The position numbers and the translations under genes are program-made. From positions 1 to 36,504 of the forward strand of contig CALMYG010000166.1 in assembly GCA_937873455.1 (NCBI GenBank): a stretch of 36,504 bases of DNA. Direction: 5' to 3'. The notes under the pieces are model-generated. The model did no database searches and was not told the DNA's origin. It saw only the letters and a program-made list of their open reading frames with translations. Of this stretch, positions 24,201 to 32,700 are shown one piece after another. Every line of letters begins with the position of its first letter. Positions within the stretch are counted from its first letter, which is position 1. The DNA comes from an uncultured Verrucomicrobiota bacterium (lineage in GTDB: Bacteria > Verrucomicrobiota > Kiritimatiellia > CAIVKH01).

Positions 24201-26472
24201 GGGATACCGCGACAAGATCGGGCGATCCGTTCCCGGTCACATCGCCGAGGGCAATGCCATTGGCAAACATATCGCCGGCGGTGATCTGGTTCGACCATAT
24301 CACCGTGCCGTCGCCCTGACGGGCGCGCAAGGTCAGGTTCGACGCACTGACTTGATAATTCGCGGTGATGATTTCATGTTTGCCGTTGCCGGTGAGATCA
24401 TGGGCGATGGCTTGTCCGGGGCGAAATCCGGCGCCGATCGGCCAACCACTGATCGTATTTCCATCCATATCGAGCATGGAATAGAATGCTGATCCGCCGA
24501 ACGTGCTTCCGTACCAATAGAGGATTTCTTCGCGGGAATCACCGGTGAAATCACCGAGCGTTGCGCCATACAGGTAGGTAAGCGATCCGGAGACGGCGAC
24601 GCTCCAAAGAATCTCGCCGTTGATATCCTGCAGGCTGATGGCGCCGGAGTTCCAGGCGACGATGCGGCGACGTCCATCGGAAAATACATCGGTGGGAATG
24701 AAGTTATTGACCGACCCCTTGTAGGTCACGAATTGCAGGGTAAACGAGTCGGTCAGGGCGGCTCCGGAATAAGCATCAAAACGAATGCCTTGCAGTGAAC
24801 CGGGTACGGCGTTGGTGGTGACGACCACCCGGAAATCATTCGACGAGATGGTGATCGTATCCGCGCTTATGTTTCCAAGTGAGAGGTTGGTGGTGTTGAG
24901 GGTAATTCCGCTGGACAAGATGGTGGCGCGCACGGAGGCGTTGCTGACGCCATGAAGCCAGGTGCCGACCCGTACGGTCATAACGTTGGTATCGCCGGGT
25001 CTGGGACGGAAGGAGGCGCCGCCTATGGCGGGGGTGCGCGCGGTAACAAACAGGCTGGTCGCCGTGTAGTTCAAGGCGGCGTGGACATCGACGCGGCCCC
25101 GGCCGAGCTGGCCGATATAATTGCTATTGGCCGGGCGGCTGTAGATGTTGGTGTTGGCGGTAAATTGCATGACGCGCTGATAGATCCAGGGATCGCGTCC
25201 GGGATATTTGGCGTAAAGCAGGGAGAATGCGCCGGCGGCGGTCGGGGAGGCCATGCTGGTGCCGCTGGCCACGAGGTACTTGTTGGAATAATCGCCGCTG
25301 GCGGGGCCTTTGAGCGAGGTTTTCAGCGAGAGAATATCCACGCCGGGGGCGGCGAGATCGATGGAGGACCCGTAATTGCTGAACGGCGCGCGGTCGTCTT
25401 TGGAGTCGGTTGCGGCGATCGAAATCGCGCCCGGATACGAGGCGGGATACATGCGTTGGGAGGTGTTGGCATTGCCGGCGGCACAGACCACGATCACCCC
25501 TTGCTCAGAAGCATACAGAATGGCATCGGCGAGAAACTGGGAATACGTGTAGCCGCCCCAACTGTTGTTGATGATGTTTGCGCCATTTTCCACGGCATAA
25601 GTGATGCCCTGAAGCGCGGCGGACAAGGTGCTGCGGGCCTGCGCGTCAAAAATTTTCACGGCCATGATTTTCGCGCGGGGGTTGATGCCGGCGATGCCGA
25701 GGGTGTTGTTCACGGCGGCGATGGTGCCGGCGACGTGGGTACCGTGGCTGTGGTCATCGATGGGGTTGGCCGAAGCGCCGATGGTGTTCCATCCGTAAAT
25801 GTCGTCCACAAACCCGTTCAGGTCGTCGTCGATGCCGTTGCCGGGGATTTCGCCGGTATTGATCCACATGTTAGCGGCCATGTCCTCGTGGTTGTAGTCC
25901 ACGCCGGTGTCGAGCACGGCCACGATGACCGCGCCGGTGGGGAGTCCGGCATCCCAGGCCGGGCGCCAATTGATGTCCGCGCCGGCGGTGCCACTCGCGG
26001 TTCCGCCGGAGCCGGTCGGATAGGATTGACCGGTGTTTTGCATCGACCAGGTCACCGGGTACATCGGGTCGGTCGGGGCGGCTTGGAGATAGATTGGAAA
26101 ATCGGGTTCCACATGGAGGACATCCGGAGAGGCGAGTAGCGCTTCCCAGGCCGCCTGCAAATCTTCCGGCGAATTGGCGGTTACGATATACAAGTTGTCC
26201 AGGCGCTCGCGCGCGGCGGTGGCTTTGGCCGACATCGCCTTTGCGCGTCCGCGTTGGGGAAGGTCCACTGCCTTTCGGAGTGTTTGCGACTTGGCGCCGA
26301 ACGAAACGGGGGCCCGCTTGCCGCGCTCCATGGATGGCGCTTGACCTGGCCTGAATTCAATAATTAACGAATCGATTGATTCCAGTGAGCAATTCGTTTC
26401 GTTGTTGGTATTGGCTTCAGATACCGAGGTAAGAAAAAAAAGTGCTGCCAAAAGTGTAATGTGTAGTCTCAT
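15223..26472 (-). CDS. Giant secreted subtilisin-like (S8) multidomain protein with esterase module
   Basis: A 3749-aa protein. The start at 26472 gives a signal peptide (MRLHITLLAALFFLTSVSEA) and has AAGGA 7 nt upstream. Approximate order: propeptide 70-135; S8 protease with D188 (DTG), H243 (HGTHVAG) and S406 (GTSMASP); FG-GAP/VCBS repeats 530-1010; PKD domains 1020-1190; beta-helix 1198-1500; PKD 1735-1820; fn3 split by a golvesin-like domain 1835-2055; PKD 2062-2152; BACON-like 2155-2258; a WNN/RFDFGP module 2265-2678; an esterase with GYSNGG (S2798) and HGEGHVHA as likely His region; then fn3/golvesin domains; and a tail with DTDGDGIPDDWE at 3625-3636. The protease triad and esterase nucleophile are intact. 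It is likely exported and surface-bound, acting on polysaccharides and proteins outside the cell. The last 100 residues are conserved in the paralog and may be a sorting signal. Confidence 0.9.
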   Translation of the reverse strand: MRLHITLLAALFFLTSVSEANTNNETNCSLESIDSLIIEFRPGQAPSMERGKRAPVSFGAKSQTLRKAVDLPQRGRAKAMSAKATAARERLDNLYIVTANSPEDLQAAWEALLASPDVLHVEPDFPIYLQAAPTDPMYPVTWSMQNTGQSYPTGSGGTASGTAGADINWRPAWDAGLPTGAVIVAVLDTGVDYNHEDMAANMWINTGEIPGNGIDDDLNGFVDDIYGWNTIGASANPIDDHSHGTHVAGTIAAVNNTLGIAGINPRAKIMAVKIFDAQARSTLSAALQGITYAVENGANIINNSWGGYTYSQFLADAILYASEQGVIVVCAAGNANTSQRMYPASYPGAISIAATDSKDDRAPFSNYGSSIDLAAPGVDILSLKTSLKGPASGDYSNKYLVASGTSMASPTAAGAFSLLYAKYPGRDPWIYQRVMQFTANTNIYSRPANSNYIGQLGRGRVDVHAALNYTATSLFVTARTPAIGGASFRPRPGDTNVMTVRVGTWLHGVSNASVRATILSSGITLNTTNLSLGNISADTITISSNDFRVVVTTNAVPGSLQGIRFDAYSGAALTDSFTLQFVTYKGSVNNFIPTDVFSDGRRRIVAWNSGAISLQDINGEILWSVAVSGSLTYLYGATLGDFTGDSREEILYWYGSTFGGSAFYSMLDMDGNTISGWPIGAGFRPGQAIAHDLTGNGKHEIITANYQVSASNLTLRARQGDGTVIWSNQITAGDMFANGIALGDVTGNGSPDLVAVSLLEDRIYILNATNGAITRSFDAPGYSFRESVRLADLDGDGADEIVVTGYDKITSAAFVFVFQGDGQPRPGWPQYARPNFETWGTADVQFGDLNGDGMLELVLVDAINARLAGWNSYGAPLLNFPLADTNLYGRVAISDVNGDGQADLVYVSNYRKASTNEVTYDIVARDATGMMLHGYPITLREVGDLSPDTDNARIALSTMVFDNYQTNVFILSCVFGTSLAIHDTGYAFAPESHHWPSLRADRHMTGRYQRPPGGFHAGFMTLNGDAAVGNFPAILRAHVSGSTNGVGYHWDFTNDGSIDLSGANRRTVTNTYTAPGVYTVRLVVTNAAGESYTAVRTNYIRTLSALTADFTANIRTAVAPVEISFTDLSGPEPHAWRWSFGNGATSTVQNPKQLYTNTGLYTVTLTVTNSFPNGSKSSNRVTKTSYINITGVMTVTNHYVSKTGAHIYPFKTWAEAATNVADAVSAAIPGSTVHVGPGVWRSGRVITIETGVVVRSTNGRGATILDGGGIDRVIMMSQLSRVEGFTIQNGFSHDGSGVFMRGGQLIDCIVARNIGRADLLGSTAAVVLNISLTSYTNAVIRNCIIENNTSTSISALYLAGNGVNGEEFPHALVENCIIRNNEGSSTAATGNRNTVIRNTLFAGNTNTSTRLLSTTYFTGHQVRIENCTFVNNTVAAGANSSVIRFSADLDSMINTLIFSNNVRGISLDPEVATGSVTLVNNIIQNPPAGLPGIGTITNAPVFVNFAGGDYRLAGGSPGVNAGMNYTYNTYSTAGEILMDLGSSSFQMGSGWNNVTTLGAGQKVANLVYSNGANSGYSLHFLTAFTGVDTTGTASSPYPFTAMRDSLEVTNLINQTPLLVISNLPSNRMFDYRHIASTVGGANPWTRYWINGGQSSVYLADQTTSAWIRLKVTPTNGAIQIDAQNTAVNYRGALGVIHLTDYLITPVNPQSNKTDLAGSPRLHGGVIDIGAYETGTNYHPTVSLSTTSVFPRVGDIVTFIATAADPDGSITNYLWTFSDGFTTNGPALASVARAFTSAAPHGAAVRVFDNVGATADVDISIIVIEAAPLAPFNLVVTNNPSNPYTALDLTWSSGSNDEQGFIIQRKRIEGTPVDIIIDNSDPRVTHSVWFTNATAAAGYYGTNYLRSNVTGSDRHAFFTPFVEEAGWYDISAWWPAASNHAFSVSIRIAHAFGRQTFTVDQRIDGSQWNMLGTYYLEPGYASEVRITHHAVSGPRFTVADAMRFTKSGFYETIGFTAAGVTNFTDTGLLNDVVYGYRVAASNAMGISPWSAEASGITINTNPYPEVAITSVNPNLGRADLNVSASGIATDDNGIANFIWNFGDGFTGSLQFGANLTNASYVYRYPGTYTISLTAVDETGKQTTTSTNVVVYDATEMAVSPASFTFDWQQGELPPAPGSLSVSNVLIGALRYSISSDAAWLAASPTGGALAAGSGNLHNIVIITNGLGVGTWNASLTVASGDASNSPMVIPVTLNVSHPTIYPPATGETAVLRFDFGPADGITTGFWNNIADTSSGLATNIIDTAGYTHQGLSLAVTAPFVSAIQSGATSTDPALGWPATATRDAFMGSLAEGLLIRWGGDYLVGTTARGFVSGFGADTLDENIIRAPDNANYNRSFTGGVFYANLKRLTDNGINLSQVEDGSGTNTLSVQLFRQNTTGNILGHGVFMWKQTNFVSGFNNVSAAPTEFSITAIRNQHGGGSNQVRWLVKEGEQYYVSQNAHSFVSHIPSNRTDTIGSITGWQAYDPTTDLEFTPGSFTSRTFSNVTAVGYYVRMFRADAPVNGILRMDVSEFAVRGQVAGQSGDPASVTLSGLNPNLAYALRFFASSTGETANLDTEYRVTHASGVSAVRLNPANNTGTVAQTAALYPALDGTLSVQVRTGDDNNDPTGRYLLGAMEAEFVNDPLSTPPFDGGSYYNWTNATGRKVRFWIPNNLGIARGILLVGNPAGGDAVGEANHASKQLFAQRHGFIILATGFFFRFADTVEGTNDWNALMDAFNYIVTETGRQEITNAPIVSYGYSNGGQMSYNLMRLLPDRTIAFCVNKGGFYNYDTSPRPHIPGIFIAGQTDTDSRKQAISNLFVNGRSEGAPWAWLEEHGEGHVHANSEALLFAFYDEAIAQRYPPHLAPTATTAPTLLPVVETNGWLVSIQPTNWASGYAAITPSAGYVGNKNAWGWVPSERIAHLFRAVASYDPGVSSGFTVTRKPVLTQSPLFGSYANTAVIFYPGHNLDMTVQIDPALTDWQEVAFYDGELLLTTVTNAGTNIVFTYLTLDPSRIINSVHARLKRADNSFRSSSVNQLMASDYFAPAPPINLISNTATNGVPTNVRDHAFSWARPANMASVPGYAFSLAGEPERASPINVTNTAYTNLAPGTHTFRVRAQSSLGYWGPSATFNLIIEGGFADPTNLTAQAINATRIDLAWVDLAESETGYVVQRRLVADVDPILIDNADTGRTSRVGAWTATGEPPPALLWNFVAATNGAALNTVPNLGPQTVANWNINVSGSAVTNGAYRIRANTAVDTYAGNGVLNYTTDVHVLEVDLAGWNVVGAVNDQWLQLSFNNGVNSEISAGLVLQQTPAGLVFYGRALGTGGTDIGTTNAPVKTYGLTMTNTVSLRLVADFSGNTYQVFFRDQDTTNHYVLGGSGSIASTRKGRAIRLRPSGDWSGAGEFIDISRIAVARPISAFYETDYEHDGATAKGQRSFTFNPGITVEGAYNVEMRHPSGPWHATNAPVVIQHADGVQTVLVNQAVDGNTWITLGTFNLDPSSQIDIRTTNTTGYVVADAVRLTYQAAAWETIATLPANSASYSDLTVAPETTYEYRVRATNATEQSAWISAGPVTTPADNNPDTDGDGIPDDWETTYFGGPTNANASALAANGVNTIMESFIAGLNPNNPDSVFEVHGSTQASGNQSVLTWTPSVTGRVYAISWTTNLHNQFTPLVTNLPGPQTTYTTTVHTLHPSTYFRIEVRMVE
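18721..19418 (-). repeat. Copy 1 of a strongly conserved block shared by the two giant genes
   Basis: This block encodes 232 residues from LIRWGGDYLVGTTARGF to AGQSGDPA. By hand alignment about 203 of 232 residues are identical to the block at 30391-31088, and the DNA differs mainly at third positions. Flanking domains of the two proteins are clearly less similar. It may mark recent gene conversion or strong functional constraint. Confidence 0.75.
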
Positions 26473-26690
26473 ACGGTATCCTTCACTTATGTTGACCATG
26501 TAATAATTCACAAATTCCTAAAAAGGATAAATGCGCTATAACGACATTGATTAACGAATATGCGTCATCCGGTTTCGCGTTGATGAAGAATCCGCTTGAT
26601 GAGATGAGGTGGAATGGCTGTGATCCCCTCGCTTTGTTTCCCCAGGTTGACGGGAACCCTATGGAATCTCAGAACGCTGCACATTTTCCA
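26473..26690. promoter_or_regulatory. Intergenic region upstream of the giant S8 gene
   Basis: 218 bp between the sulfatase-maturase stop and the giant gene start on the minus strand. The ribosome-binding site AAGGA is clear. A weak candidate promoter, TTGTGA - 17 nt - ATAAGT, ends about 10 nt before the ribosome-binding site. No convincing terminator hairpin for the maturase gene was found. Confidence 0.3.
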
Positions 26691-27962
26691 TCAGGAATCA
26701 TCACGGGGCTGCATAACCTCCGCCGGTGACCGCCCTTGGCGTAGGCAATCCGCCATGGATTCAAGCGTCGGTGTGATGTGGCGGAAGAATTTTTTATAAC
26801 CGGCGCACAGGTAGTTTAAGCCGGGATCGCCTTGTGGTGTGCGGATGAAGCGGTGTTTCGGACATTCGCCGTTGCAGAGGTGACGCACCTCGCATTCTCG
26901 GCAATACCGGGGCAGGGTATCGCGTTTGTTCAGCCCAAACTGTTGTTGCCGCGGACTGGTCGCCATGTCGCCCAGTGGTTGCGTCATGATATTTCCCAGT
27001 CGGTATTCCGGGTAGACGTAATGATCGCAGCTGTACAGGTCTCCGTTGTGTTCGAGTGCCAAGGCCTGCCCGCAGGTTTCGGCGAAAATGCACAGGCCTG
27101 ATCCGAGGCTCATATGATTGCCGAGGGCTACGTCCACGATGGGCAGAAAATACGTGCCGACGTCCCGGCGTACCCACGCGTCGAATATCGCGATTAAAAA
27201 GTCGCCGTAATCGATCGGGCGCACGCTCTGCTCGCTGACCCGGGTGGCTGTTTGCGTGGCATCAGGTTCCGGAGGCGGACGCCAAACCGGACGATTCCGG
27301 TCGTCGGGAAGAAAGTCCGGCGGGGGCAGGCGTTCCACCAGGGGGATGAATTGAAACACCGTGGTTCCGGTGGTTTTAAGGAAGTTGTACACCTCAAGCG
27401 GTCGCAGGCTGTTTTTTCGATGGACCACCGTGAGGGTGTTGAAAGCCACGTTATGCTTTTGCAGGTAATCGACCCCTTTCATGACGCGATTAAATGTAGG
27501 CTGTCCGCGATTATCACGCCGGTAGGCATCGTGCAGGGCTTGAGGGCCGTCCAGGCTAATTCCGACGAGAAATCCATGTTCCGCAAAAAACGCACACCAT
27601 GCGTCATCCAGCAGGGTTCCATTGGTCTGAATGACGTTCGTTATGGTTTTTTCTCCGGCGAATTGCCGTTGCAGGGAAATGGCTTTATGGAAGAAGTCGA
27701 TGCCGAGCAACAGCGGTTCTCCGCCTTGCCAGGCAAATTGCACTTCGGGACCCGGTTGGCCGGCAATGTAGTCCCGAACGTAGGTTTGAAGTACGTCGTC
27801 CGGCATCCGGAACGAATGGGTTCGAGGGTAAAAAGCTTCCTTTTCCAAGTAGTAGCAGTAACGGCAGGTCAGATTGCAGATGGGACCAATTGGCTTGGTC
27901 ATGATGTGATACGCCCATCGCGCGGACGTCTGCCGGGCATGGATGTCGGGGTCGTTTGTCAT
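26691..27962 (-). CDS. Anaerobic sulfatase-maturating enzyme (radical SAM, SPASM)
   Basis: A 423-aa radical SAM enzyme that converts an active-site Cys or Ser of sulfatases to formylglycine, using AdoMet and three 4Fe-4S clusters. The radical SAM motif is CNLTCRYC (C29, C33, C36), preceded by the family's MTKPIGPICNLTCRYCYYLEK. Further features are AWQGGEPLL, NGTLLDDAWCAFF, GISLDGP, and C-terminal SPASM cysteines in CGQALALEHNGDLYSCDHYVYPE and CRECEVRHLCNGECPKHR. The start at 27962 overlaps the permease stop as ATGA, implying coupled translation; a longer frame to 28037 exists but would overlap the permease by about 80 bp. The gene implies that sulfatases are encoded elsewhere in the genome, since none lies in this window. 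Identification as an anSME (AslB/AtsB-like) is firm. Confidence 0.95.
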   Translation of the reverse strand: MTNDPDIHARQTSARWAYHIMTKPIGPICNLTCRYCYYLEKEAFYPRTHSFRMPDDVLQTYVRDYIAGQPGPEVQFAWQGGEPLLLGIDFFHKAISLQRQFAGEKTITNVIQTNGTLLDDAWCAFFAEHGFLVGISLDGPQALHDAYRRDNRGQPTFNRVMKGVDYLQKHNVAFNTLTVVHRKNSLRPLEVYNFLKTTGTTVFQFIPLVERLPPPDFLPDDRNRPVWRPPPEPDATQTATRVSEQSVRPIDYGDFLIAIFDAWVRRDVGTYFLPIVDVALGNHMSLGSGLCIFAETCGQALALEHNGDLYSCDHYVYPEYRLGNIMTQPLGDMATSPRQQQFGLNKRDTLPRYCRECEVRHLCNGECPKHRFIRTPQGDPGLNYLCAGYKKFFRHITPTLESMADCLRQGRSPAEVMQPRDDS

Positions 27963-29689
27963 CGCCGCAGGTAACGCTCCCAGGCCTGTTTGGCCGGGTG
28001 CTCGCCGCTTAATTGAGGCATGATGGTTCGCAGGCAATATTCAAATGCTTCGAAGGGGGCGGCGGTGGCGGCAAATAAACGCTCGGGTGGCAGGAAGGTA
28101 TTCATTCCGGATTGGGCGATTATGCGCTGATAATCGGGGCGAATACCGCATAAATACATGGCTCCTCCGGTTTGATGAAGCGTTTCGGCGACATGCAGCA
28201 AGGCATGCCAGCACGAGTAGTCAATGGAATTGGCCCGGCGGAGGCGCACGACCAGGTGCTTGGGTTGTTGATCCCGGATAATCGCCTCAAGCTGCCCCCG
28301 CAGGTTTGTGGATGCTCCGTAATACAAGTCGCCGGAAAGTCCGGTTACCACCACGGCGGACGACGTGTGAGATGCGCCGGCTTGGTAAGGAATTTCGTGA
28401 AGCCTTCCTTCGGCATCCGGAACGAATTCGACGAGATGAAGCGACCGGGTTCGGTGCATGTGGAGCAGAGCGGCGGCGATGATGCCACTGAATATCCCGT
28501 ACTCAATTCGAACAAATACCGTGATGATAAAGGTGAGCGCCAGAATGGCGCCTTCGGAGGCTGAGGTTTGGAAAACCTGCTTGAGCCGCGCGGGATCAAT
28601 CAGTCGAATTCCAATAAATAGCAGAAGTCCGGAAAGCGCCGACACGGGTATCCAGCCCAGGAACGATGCTCCGATCAACAGAATCCCCGCGGTGGCAATC
28701 CCGAAAATCACATTGCTAAACCGGGTTTGGCCGCCGGAAAGTTCAATGAGCAAGGATCGGCTAAAGGAGCCCGATCCGGGAAATCCCTGGAAAAACGCGG
28801 TGACGATTTGCGCAATACCCTGGCCGGTAAATTCCTGATTCACGTCAAGTTCCTGTCTTCGTTTCAGCGCGAGGGTCTGTCCGATGCTGACCGCTTCCAT
28901 GAGTCCAATCATGGCGATGGCCAACGCGGATGGGGCCAGGTTGCGCCATAGCTCCACGTCGTGGGAAGGAACGACCAGGTTGGGCCATCCAAACGAGGTC
29001 TCAGAAATGGTGCGAATCATGGGGAGGGGATGTGATTCGCGCATCCACCAGGCGAGTATTCCGGTTGCGACCATGGTGATCATGGCGATGGGAACCTTGC
29101 GGGCCTTTTTATCGAGCAGTGTCATAATCACCAAAACGCCAAAGCCAATGCCGGCGGTAATCAGGTCGATGTCTTCGATGCAACTCAAGGTGGCGGCGAG
29201 CCGGGCCGGAAACCAGGTTTCGAGGGGCGCATCAACGCCGAGAATAAAATGCAGTTGGCTCAATGCGATGAGCACACCCACGCCGGCGGTAAATCCCAGC
29301 ATGGCGGACTCGGGAACAAATGCCATCAAGCGGCCCATCTTCATCAAGCCCATCAGCAAACGGATCACGCCGACCATGAGGGCGAGCGTGCAGATGATTT
29401 CGACAAGATTGCCGGTCGGCAATAACGGCGCAAGGGCCGCCGCGGTCAGCAACGCCGCCGTATTGGTGGGGCCGGTGTTGACGAAGGGTGAGGATCCCCA
29501 CAGCGCAGCGGTGATGGACATTATAACGGCCGCATAAAATCCATAGGCAACCGGCACGCCGGCCAGCAAGGCATAGGCCATTACTTGTGGAATGGCAAAC
29601 ACCGCCACGGTAACGCCTGCTTGCAGATCGCCGCGAAGTGCCGAGCCGTTGTAACGCTGAATATCAGCGGTAAATGGAAATGGACTCAT
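27959..29689 (-). CDS. SulP-family sulfate permease with C-terminal STAS domain
   Basis: A 576-aa inner-membrane anion transporter of the SulP/SLC26 family. The N-terminal half has the typical GDLQAGVTVAVFAIPQVMAYALLAGVPVAYGFYAA and GPTNTAALL segments, followed by many hydrophobic helices to about residue 400. A cytoplasmic STAS domain lies at about 435-545 (VVVTGLSGDLYYG...NSIDYSCWHALLHV). Members carry sulfate, bicarbonate or other anions. The substrate here is most likely sulfate because the gene is translationally coupled to the sulfatase-maturating enzyme. Sulfate released by periplasmic sulfatases could be taken up, or, if the direction is reversed, exported. It starts 20 bp after the stop of the upstream giant gene. 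No clear Shine-Dalgarno sequence is seen at its ATG. Confidence 0.93.
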   Translation of the reverse strand: MSPFPFTADIQRYNGSALRGDLQAGVTVAVFAIPQVMAYALLAGVPVAYGFYAAVIMSITAALWGSSPFVNTGPTNTAALLTAAALAPLLPTGNLVEIICTLALMVGVIRLLMGLMKMGRLMAFVPESAMLGFTAGVGVLIALSQLHFILGVDAPLETWFPARLAATLSCIEDIDLITAGIGFGVLVIMTLLDKKARKVPIAMITMVATGILAWWMRESHPLPMIRTISETSFGWPNLVVPSHDVELWRNLAPSALAIAMIGLMEAVSIGQTLALKRRQELDVNQEFTGQGIAQIVTAFFQGFPGSGSFSRSLLIELSGGQTRFSNVIFGIATAGILLIGASFLGWIPVSALSGLLLFIGIRLIDPARLKQVFQTSASEGAILALTFIITVFVRIEYGIFSGIIAAALLHMHRTRSLHLVEFVPDAEGRLHEIPYQAGASHTSSAVVVTGLSGDLYYGASTNLRGQLEAIIRDQQPKHLVVRLRRANSIDYSCWHALLHVAETLHQTGGAMYLCGIRPDYQRIIAQSGMNTFLPPERLFAATAAPFEAFEYCLRTIMPQLSGEHPAKQAWERYLRR

Positions 29690-29709
29690 CGTGATTGAAG
29701 CATAGCCGA

Positions 29710-32700
29710 TTAATCCGTAAGGCGCACTTCAATCCTGTAAAAGTTTTGAGCGGGCAGGGAGTGTACGTCAGTGGTGAATGCGCCCTGAGGTCCGGGTATA
29801 TTGCTGGCGAATGGGGTGAAGGGTTGGAGCAGGTTGGTGGTCCAGGAGATGGTGTAGAGGCGGCCGGTCACCGATGGCATCCATGTGAGCTGTCCATTGG
29901 TGGTATGGGCTTCGATGATGAATGTACTGTCGGGGTTGTGAGGATTGAGGCCGACAATGTACGCTTCGAGCAAGGTGTTCACGCCGTTGGAGGCTATGGC
30001 GGAGGCGAGGGCGTTGGTGGGGCCGCCGAAGTGAGTGGTTTCCCAGTCGTCGGGAATGCCGTCGCCGTCGGTATCCGTCACATGCTCACCGGTGACGATG
30101 ATGTTGGTGAAGGTGAGCTCCATCACCCCCAACAGGTAACGCCCGTTGGGATCAGTGTTGGCCGGCCCGGCCTGAATCTGGACGCGAAGCGTGCCGTCAG
30201 GGTTGGGGGTGAGCCAAGGTGTTGTGATTGTGCTCGCCGTGTTGTTGGCGGCGTTGAGCAGGCCGGTGTGCGTGCCGTCCGCATGCAAGGTGCGGTAAGC
30301 CGTCTCCACATTCACGGAAACCCCGGTCAGCGAGGCAAAGTAGCGCAAGGCATAGGCAAGATTGGTGTTCAACCCGGACAAGGTGACTTCGGCCGGGTCG
30401 CCGCTTTGGCCGGCGATTTTGCCGCGAACCGCGAAGTCGGAAACATCCATGCGCAGGATGCCGTTGACGGGGGCATCGGCCCGGAACATGCGAACATAAT
30501 ATCCGACGGCGGTCACGTTGCTGAAGGTGCGAGCCGAGAAGGAGACGGGCGTGAATTCGAGGTCGGTGGCCGGATTGTATTCCTGCCAGCCGGTGATCGC
30601 GGCGATGGCGTCGGTGCGGTTGCTGGGAATGTGGGAGACGAAGCTGTGCGCATTCTGGGAAACGTAGTACTGATTGCCCTCTTTCACCAACCAGCGGACC
30701 TGATTGCTTCCGCCGCCATGCTGGTTGCGGGTGGCGGTGATCGAGAACTCGGTGGGCGTGGTGTAAACGTTGTTAAATCCGCCGACGAAGTTCGTCTGTT
30801 TCCACATGAACACGCCATGTCCCAGAATGTTGCCGGTCGTGTTTTGCCGGAACAACTGAATGCTGATGGTGTTGGTCCCATTGCCGTCTTCGATTTGGCT
30901 GAGATTGATGGCGTTGTCGGGAAGGCGCTTGAGGTTGGCGTAGAATACACCGCCAGTGGCGCTACGGTTGTAGTTGGCATTGTCGGGCGCCCGGATGGTG
31001 TTTTCGTCGAGCAGGTCGGCGCCGAATCCACTGACAAATCCCCGCGCTGTGGTTCCGACCAGATAATCACCGGCCCACCGGATGATCGGGTTCTCGGCGG
31101 CGGAACCGAAGAAGGCGTCGCGCGTGGCGGTGGCGGGCCAGCCGAGTGCGGGATCGGGCGATTGGGCGCCATCGGAACTGACACTGCCAAAGGGTTGCGT
31201 GATGGCGAGATTCAGGTTGGTGTGCTTGAAGCCTTCGGCGTCGTAGGGCTGGGCGATCGAACCATGGCTATGGTTGGTGATGTTGTTCCACAGGCCGGTG
31301 CTGAGGGTGGAGGCCGGTCCGAAATCAAATCGCAGGACGGCGACCTCGCCGGTGCCGAGCGGATACAAGATGGGATGTCCGATGGTGAGGCTGACGGGAA
31401 TGACCATCGGGCTGTTGGTCGCGTCGGCGGATGTGACGGTAATAAACGCGTTCGACACGCCTTGCTGCAAGCCATTGGTGACGATGCTTACGGTATGGAG
31501 TCCACCTGCGACCACGCCGACCGTGCCGGTGGCGGGCGTGATGTTCAGCCAGGACGCGTTGGCGCTGATAGTGTAACGCAGAACGCCAACCAGGGTGTTG
31601 CTGACGGTGAGGGTTTGTGCGGCGGGCGGGGGATCGGCGATGCGCCAGTCGAAGGTGAGCGTTCCGGGCGCGACCGCCATGCCGGTGGCGTTATACACGG
31701 TGATGTTGGTGCTGGTAGAAGTAGTCTTGCCGGCGTGGTCGGTTACGTCGAGGGTGATGGTGTAGGCGCCGGGATAGCGGTACACGTACACGGCGTTGCT
31801 GAGGCCGGGACCATACTGAAGCGACCCGGTGTAACCATCGCCAAAGTTCCAAAGGTATTGGGCAATGCCATCGGCGTCGGTGGCAAGGGCGGAGGCAGTG
31901 ACGTTCAGCGCGGCTTTGCCGAAAGGCGGGGTGAGCGCGGTAATGGCGACGTCGGGATACGCGTTGGAATTTACCGTGCGTTGCTGGGCCTCGTTCGACC
32001 ACGGCGATGCGCCGTAGGCATTGGTGGCGGCGACGCGGTAGCGATAGGTGGTGTCGTCGATAAGCCCGGTGTCGGTGAAGGATGTGGCGTTGGCCGGGGC
32101 GGCGCCAATGGGCGCAAATCTGGCGGTGCGGGTGAATCGAACGGCGTCGGCCACGGTGAAGAGCGGCGGCATCGAGACGGAGGCGGCAATCTGGACGTGA
32201 GCGGCTTGGCCGCGCTCCAGGTAGTATTGCCCCAACAATAGCCATTGTGATCCATTCGTCTGCTGATTAACCAGATGAAGCGTGCTGCCGAGAGCATGGC
32301 GTACCGTCACTTCGGTGAGCCACGAATGTTGGGACGAGGCGGGATACCAGATGGAAATATCATACCAGCCGGCATGATCAATAAACGGCGTGTAAAAGAT
32401 GTAATAGGCCCCGTTGTTGTTGCGGAGGTAGTTCGATCCGTAAAAACCGCTCGCCGAAGTAGCGGAAGTGAATTGATCCAGGTCGCCACTCACGCGCGGG
32501 TCGTTGTTGTCGATGATGATATCGACGGCAAGGTCTTCGACGCGGGCACGCTCGATCACGAAACCGTCTTCGTCGTTGGCGTTGTCGTTCCAGTTCAACA
32601 CCAGCGAGGTGTAAGGGGAGGCGCCGTTGGTGGACACGATCAATCCGGAGGGCGTGACGGGCACGGGTTCGGAGACGATCAGTCCGACAGTCGCGCTGGC

